Shown: in pieces, positions 6,184 through 6,910 of the stretch | Layout of the letters: every line of letters starts with the position of its first letter | How positions within the stretch are numbered: the stretch's first letter is position 1 | Assembly: GCA_964498605.1 (NCBI GenBank) | Contig: CAZCHK010000078.1 | Coordinates: 1 to 6,910 of the forward strand | Source: JBGQAS01 sp964498605 | Lineage (GTDB): Bacteria; Chloroflexota; Anaerolineae; Anaerolineales; Anaerolineaceae | Length of the DNA: 6,910 bases | Direction of reading: 5' to 3' | Position numbers and translations under genes: made by a program | Notes under the pieces: model-generated | Seen by the model: the letters and a program-made list of their open reading frames with translations, nothing else | Told to the model about the DNA's origin: nothing | Database searches by the model: none

Positions 6184-6814
6184 CGACCAGGAGATCGTCA
6201 GCGAAGGACTGCAGCGCATCCTGGGAGCTGAGCCCGACCTGTCGGTGGTTGGCATCGCTCACGATGGGCAGGAAGCGCTGGAACTGGTAGCCCGCACACA
6301 TCCAGACCTGGTGCTGATGGACCTGAAAATGCCGGTCATGAACGGTATCCAGGCCACACGCCGGCTGCGGGAACTATACCCCCAAACACAGGTCCTGGTT
6401 TTGACCACCTACGCCGATGATGAATGGTTGTTCGACGCCATCCGCAGCGGCGCCTCAGGTTATCTGCTCAAAGACCGGCCGCGCAAGGAATTGATCGATG
6501 CCATCAAGGGGACGATCGCCGGTGATTCGTATATCGATCCAGCCGTGGCGCGTAAAGTACTGGCCAATGTGGCGCAAACCCATTCCCCCAAAAGCCGGCA
6601 GGTGAAGATCTCGCTTTCGCCGCGGGAAGCAGAGATTCTGGAATTGCTGGCGCTGGGCTTGTCCAACGCCGATATTGCCCAGCGGCTCTTCCTGTCCGAA
6701 GGTACTGTCCGCAACTACATGAGCGACCTATTCACGAAGTTGGATGTCTCCGATCGTACCCAGGCAGTGGTTGTGGCATTGCGGTATGGGTTGGTGGATG
6801 TCAACAAGCTATAA
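6161..6814 (+). CDS. Response regulator, NarL/LuxR family
   Basis: This 217-residue transcription factor is the partner of the upstream kinase. The receiver domain covers residues 1 to about 118, with acidic pocket Asp8/Asp9 (ICDDQE), phosphoacceptor Asp54 (LVLMDLKMPVMNG), Thr82/Thr83 (VLTTYADD) and Lys104 (GYLLKD). The LuxR-type helix-turn-helix spans about 152-212 (LSPREAEILELLALGLSNADIAQRLFLSEGTV and on, split here across the scanning and recognition helices at about 167-190). The start is set at ATG 6161, not an in-frame ATG at 6125, because MIKILICDDQE is the normal receiver N-terminus and GAGAGG lies 4 bases upstream. It begins inside the end of the kinase gene (23-base overlap), so translation is probably coupled. 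By position, its likely target is the divergent promoter region at 4755-4926, and it may also control its own operon. All key residues are present. Confidence 0.95.
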   Translation: MIKILICDDQEIVSEGLQRILGAEPDLSVVGIAHDGQEALELVARTHPDLVLMDLKMPVMNGIQATRRLRELYPQTQVLVLTTYADDEWLFDAIRSGASGYLLKDRPRKELIDAIKGTIAGDSYIDPAVARKVLANVAQTHSPKSRQVKISLSPREAEILELLALGLSNADIAQRLFLSEGTVRNYMSDLFTKLDVSDRTQAVVVALRYGLVDVNKL

Positions 6815-6849
6815 CCCCCTCTCAACTTCCTATTATCCGTATATACAGT

Positions 6850-6865
6850 ATCCCCTTGGGGGCAC
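6850..6865 (+). repeat. Second copy of the tRNA-Glu 3'-end sequence (imperfect)
   Basis: Positions 6850-6865 match the tRNA 3' end at 40-55 at 14 of 16 bases, including ten in a row (TTGGGGGCAC). The right copy is followed by CA, so it reads as an acceptor end with CCA. Upstream there is no T-loop TTCGAAT or T stem, so this is not a tRNA gene. It could be a trace of recombination at the tRNA, an attachment-like sequence, or chance. Confidence 0.35.
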
Positions 6866-6871
6866 CAGATG

Positions 6872-6906
6872 GACCATGTGGAACATAGATTCCATGTGGT
6901 CTTTTT
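6872..6906 (+). terminator. Intrinsic terminator of the two-component operon
   Basis: GACCATGTGGAA (6872-6883) pairs along all 12 positions with TTCCATGTGGTC (6890-6901), using two adjacent G-U wobbles and a 6-base loop, and is followed directly by TTTTT (6902-6906). It lies 57 bases after the response regulator stop. Because of the wobbles, both arms contain the direct repeat CCATGTGG. This is the strongest terminator in the window. Confidence 0.85.
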
Positions 6907-6910
6907 GATT

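Noticed and set aside
6852..6861. CCCCTTGGGG as a small hairpin or palindrome
   Set aside because: The loop would be two bases and the sequence is not a true palindrome. It overlaps the tRNA-end-like repeat, which is the better description.
1..6910. CRISPR array, insertion sequence, integrase or toxin-antitoxin genes
   Set aside because: No regularly spaced repeats, no transposase or integrase motifs, and no small paired genes were found on either strand.

Overview
The window holds a compact membrane-transport locus. It has a four-gene ABC export operon on the minus strand (positions 4754 down to 351) and a divergent two-gene two-component system on the plus strand (4927-6814). A partial tRNA-Glu lies at the left edge and a strong terminator at the right edge. 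The DNA is moderately GC-rich with tightly packed bacterial genes and good Shine-Dalgarno sites inside the operon. No gene identifies the organism. The gene style (split YbhF-like ATPases, a lipoprotein HlyD-type adaptor, a DesK/LiaS-type kinase with a NarL/LuxR-type regulator, and a tRNA without an encoded CCA) would fit an environmental bacterium such as a Chloroflexota (Anaerolineae) member. This is a low-confidence inference from general knowledge, not from a search.

Layout. Positions 1-54 are the 3' part of tRNA-Glu(CTC), followed by a hairpin/T-tract terminator (84-113). Positions 114-350 hold no convincing gene but carry four further inverted repeats, probably the 3' trailer of the export operon. 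The operon reads leftward as ABC ATPase 1 (4754-3804), ABC ATPase 2 (3807-2854), ABC-2 permease (2835-1702) and HlyD/YbhG-type lipoprotein adaptor (1679-351). Gaps are only -4, 18 and 22 bases. A 172-base divergent intergenic region (4755-4926) contains a 13-base-arm inverted repeat and a possible extended -10 placed for leaderless translation of the kinase. The kinase (4927-6183) and response regulator (6161-6814) overlap by 23 bases and end before the terminator at 6872-6906.

How it probably works. The two ATPases likely form a heterodimer that drives a permease homodimer. The adaptor, anchored by a lipidated cysteine, would extend the pathway outside the membrane. This is the logic of E. 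coli ybhGFSR, but with YbhF split into two genes and only one permease gene. The kinase has five or six membrane segments and almost no extracellular domain, so it may sense the membrane or the transporter. The regulator probably acts on the shared intergenic region. Divergent kinase/NarL-type regulator plus ABC-2 exporter resembles membrane-stress and drug-resistance modules such as Bacillus LnrJK-LnrLMN, but the substrate cannot be read from the sequence.

I do not see a wholly new system. The observations most worth checking are the intergenic inverted repeat, the complementary active-site losses in the two ATPases, the run of hairpins after the operon, and a tRNA-end-like sequence at both ends of the window.
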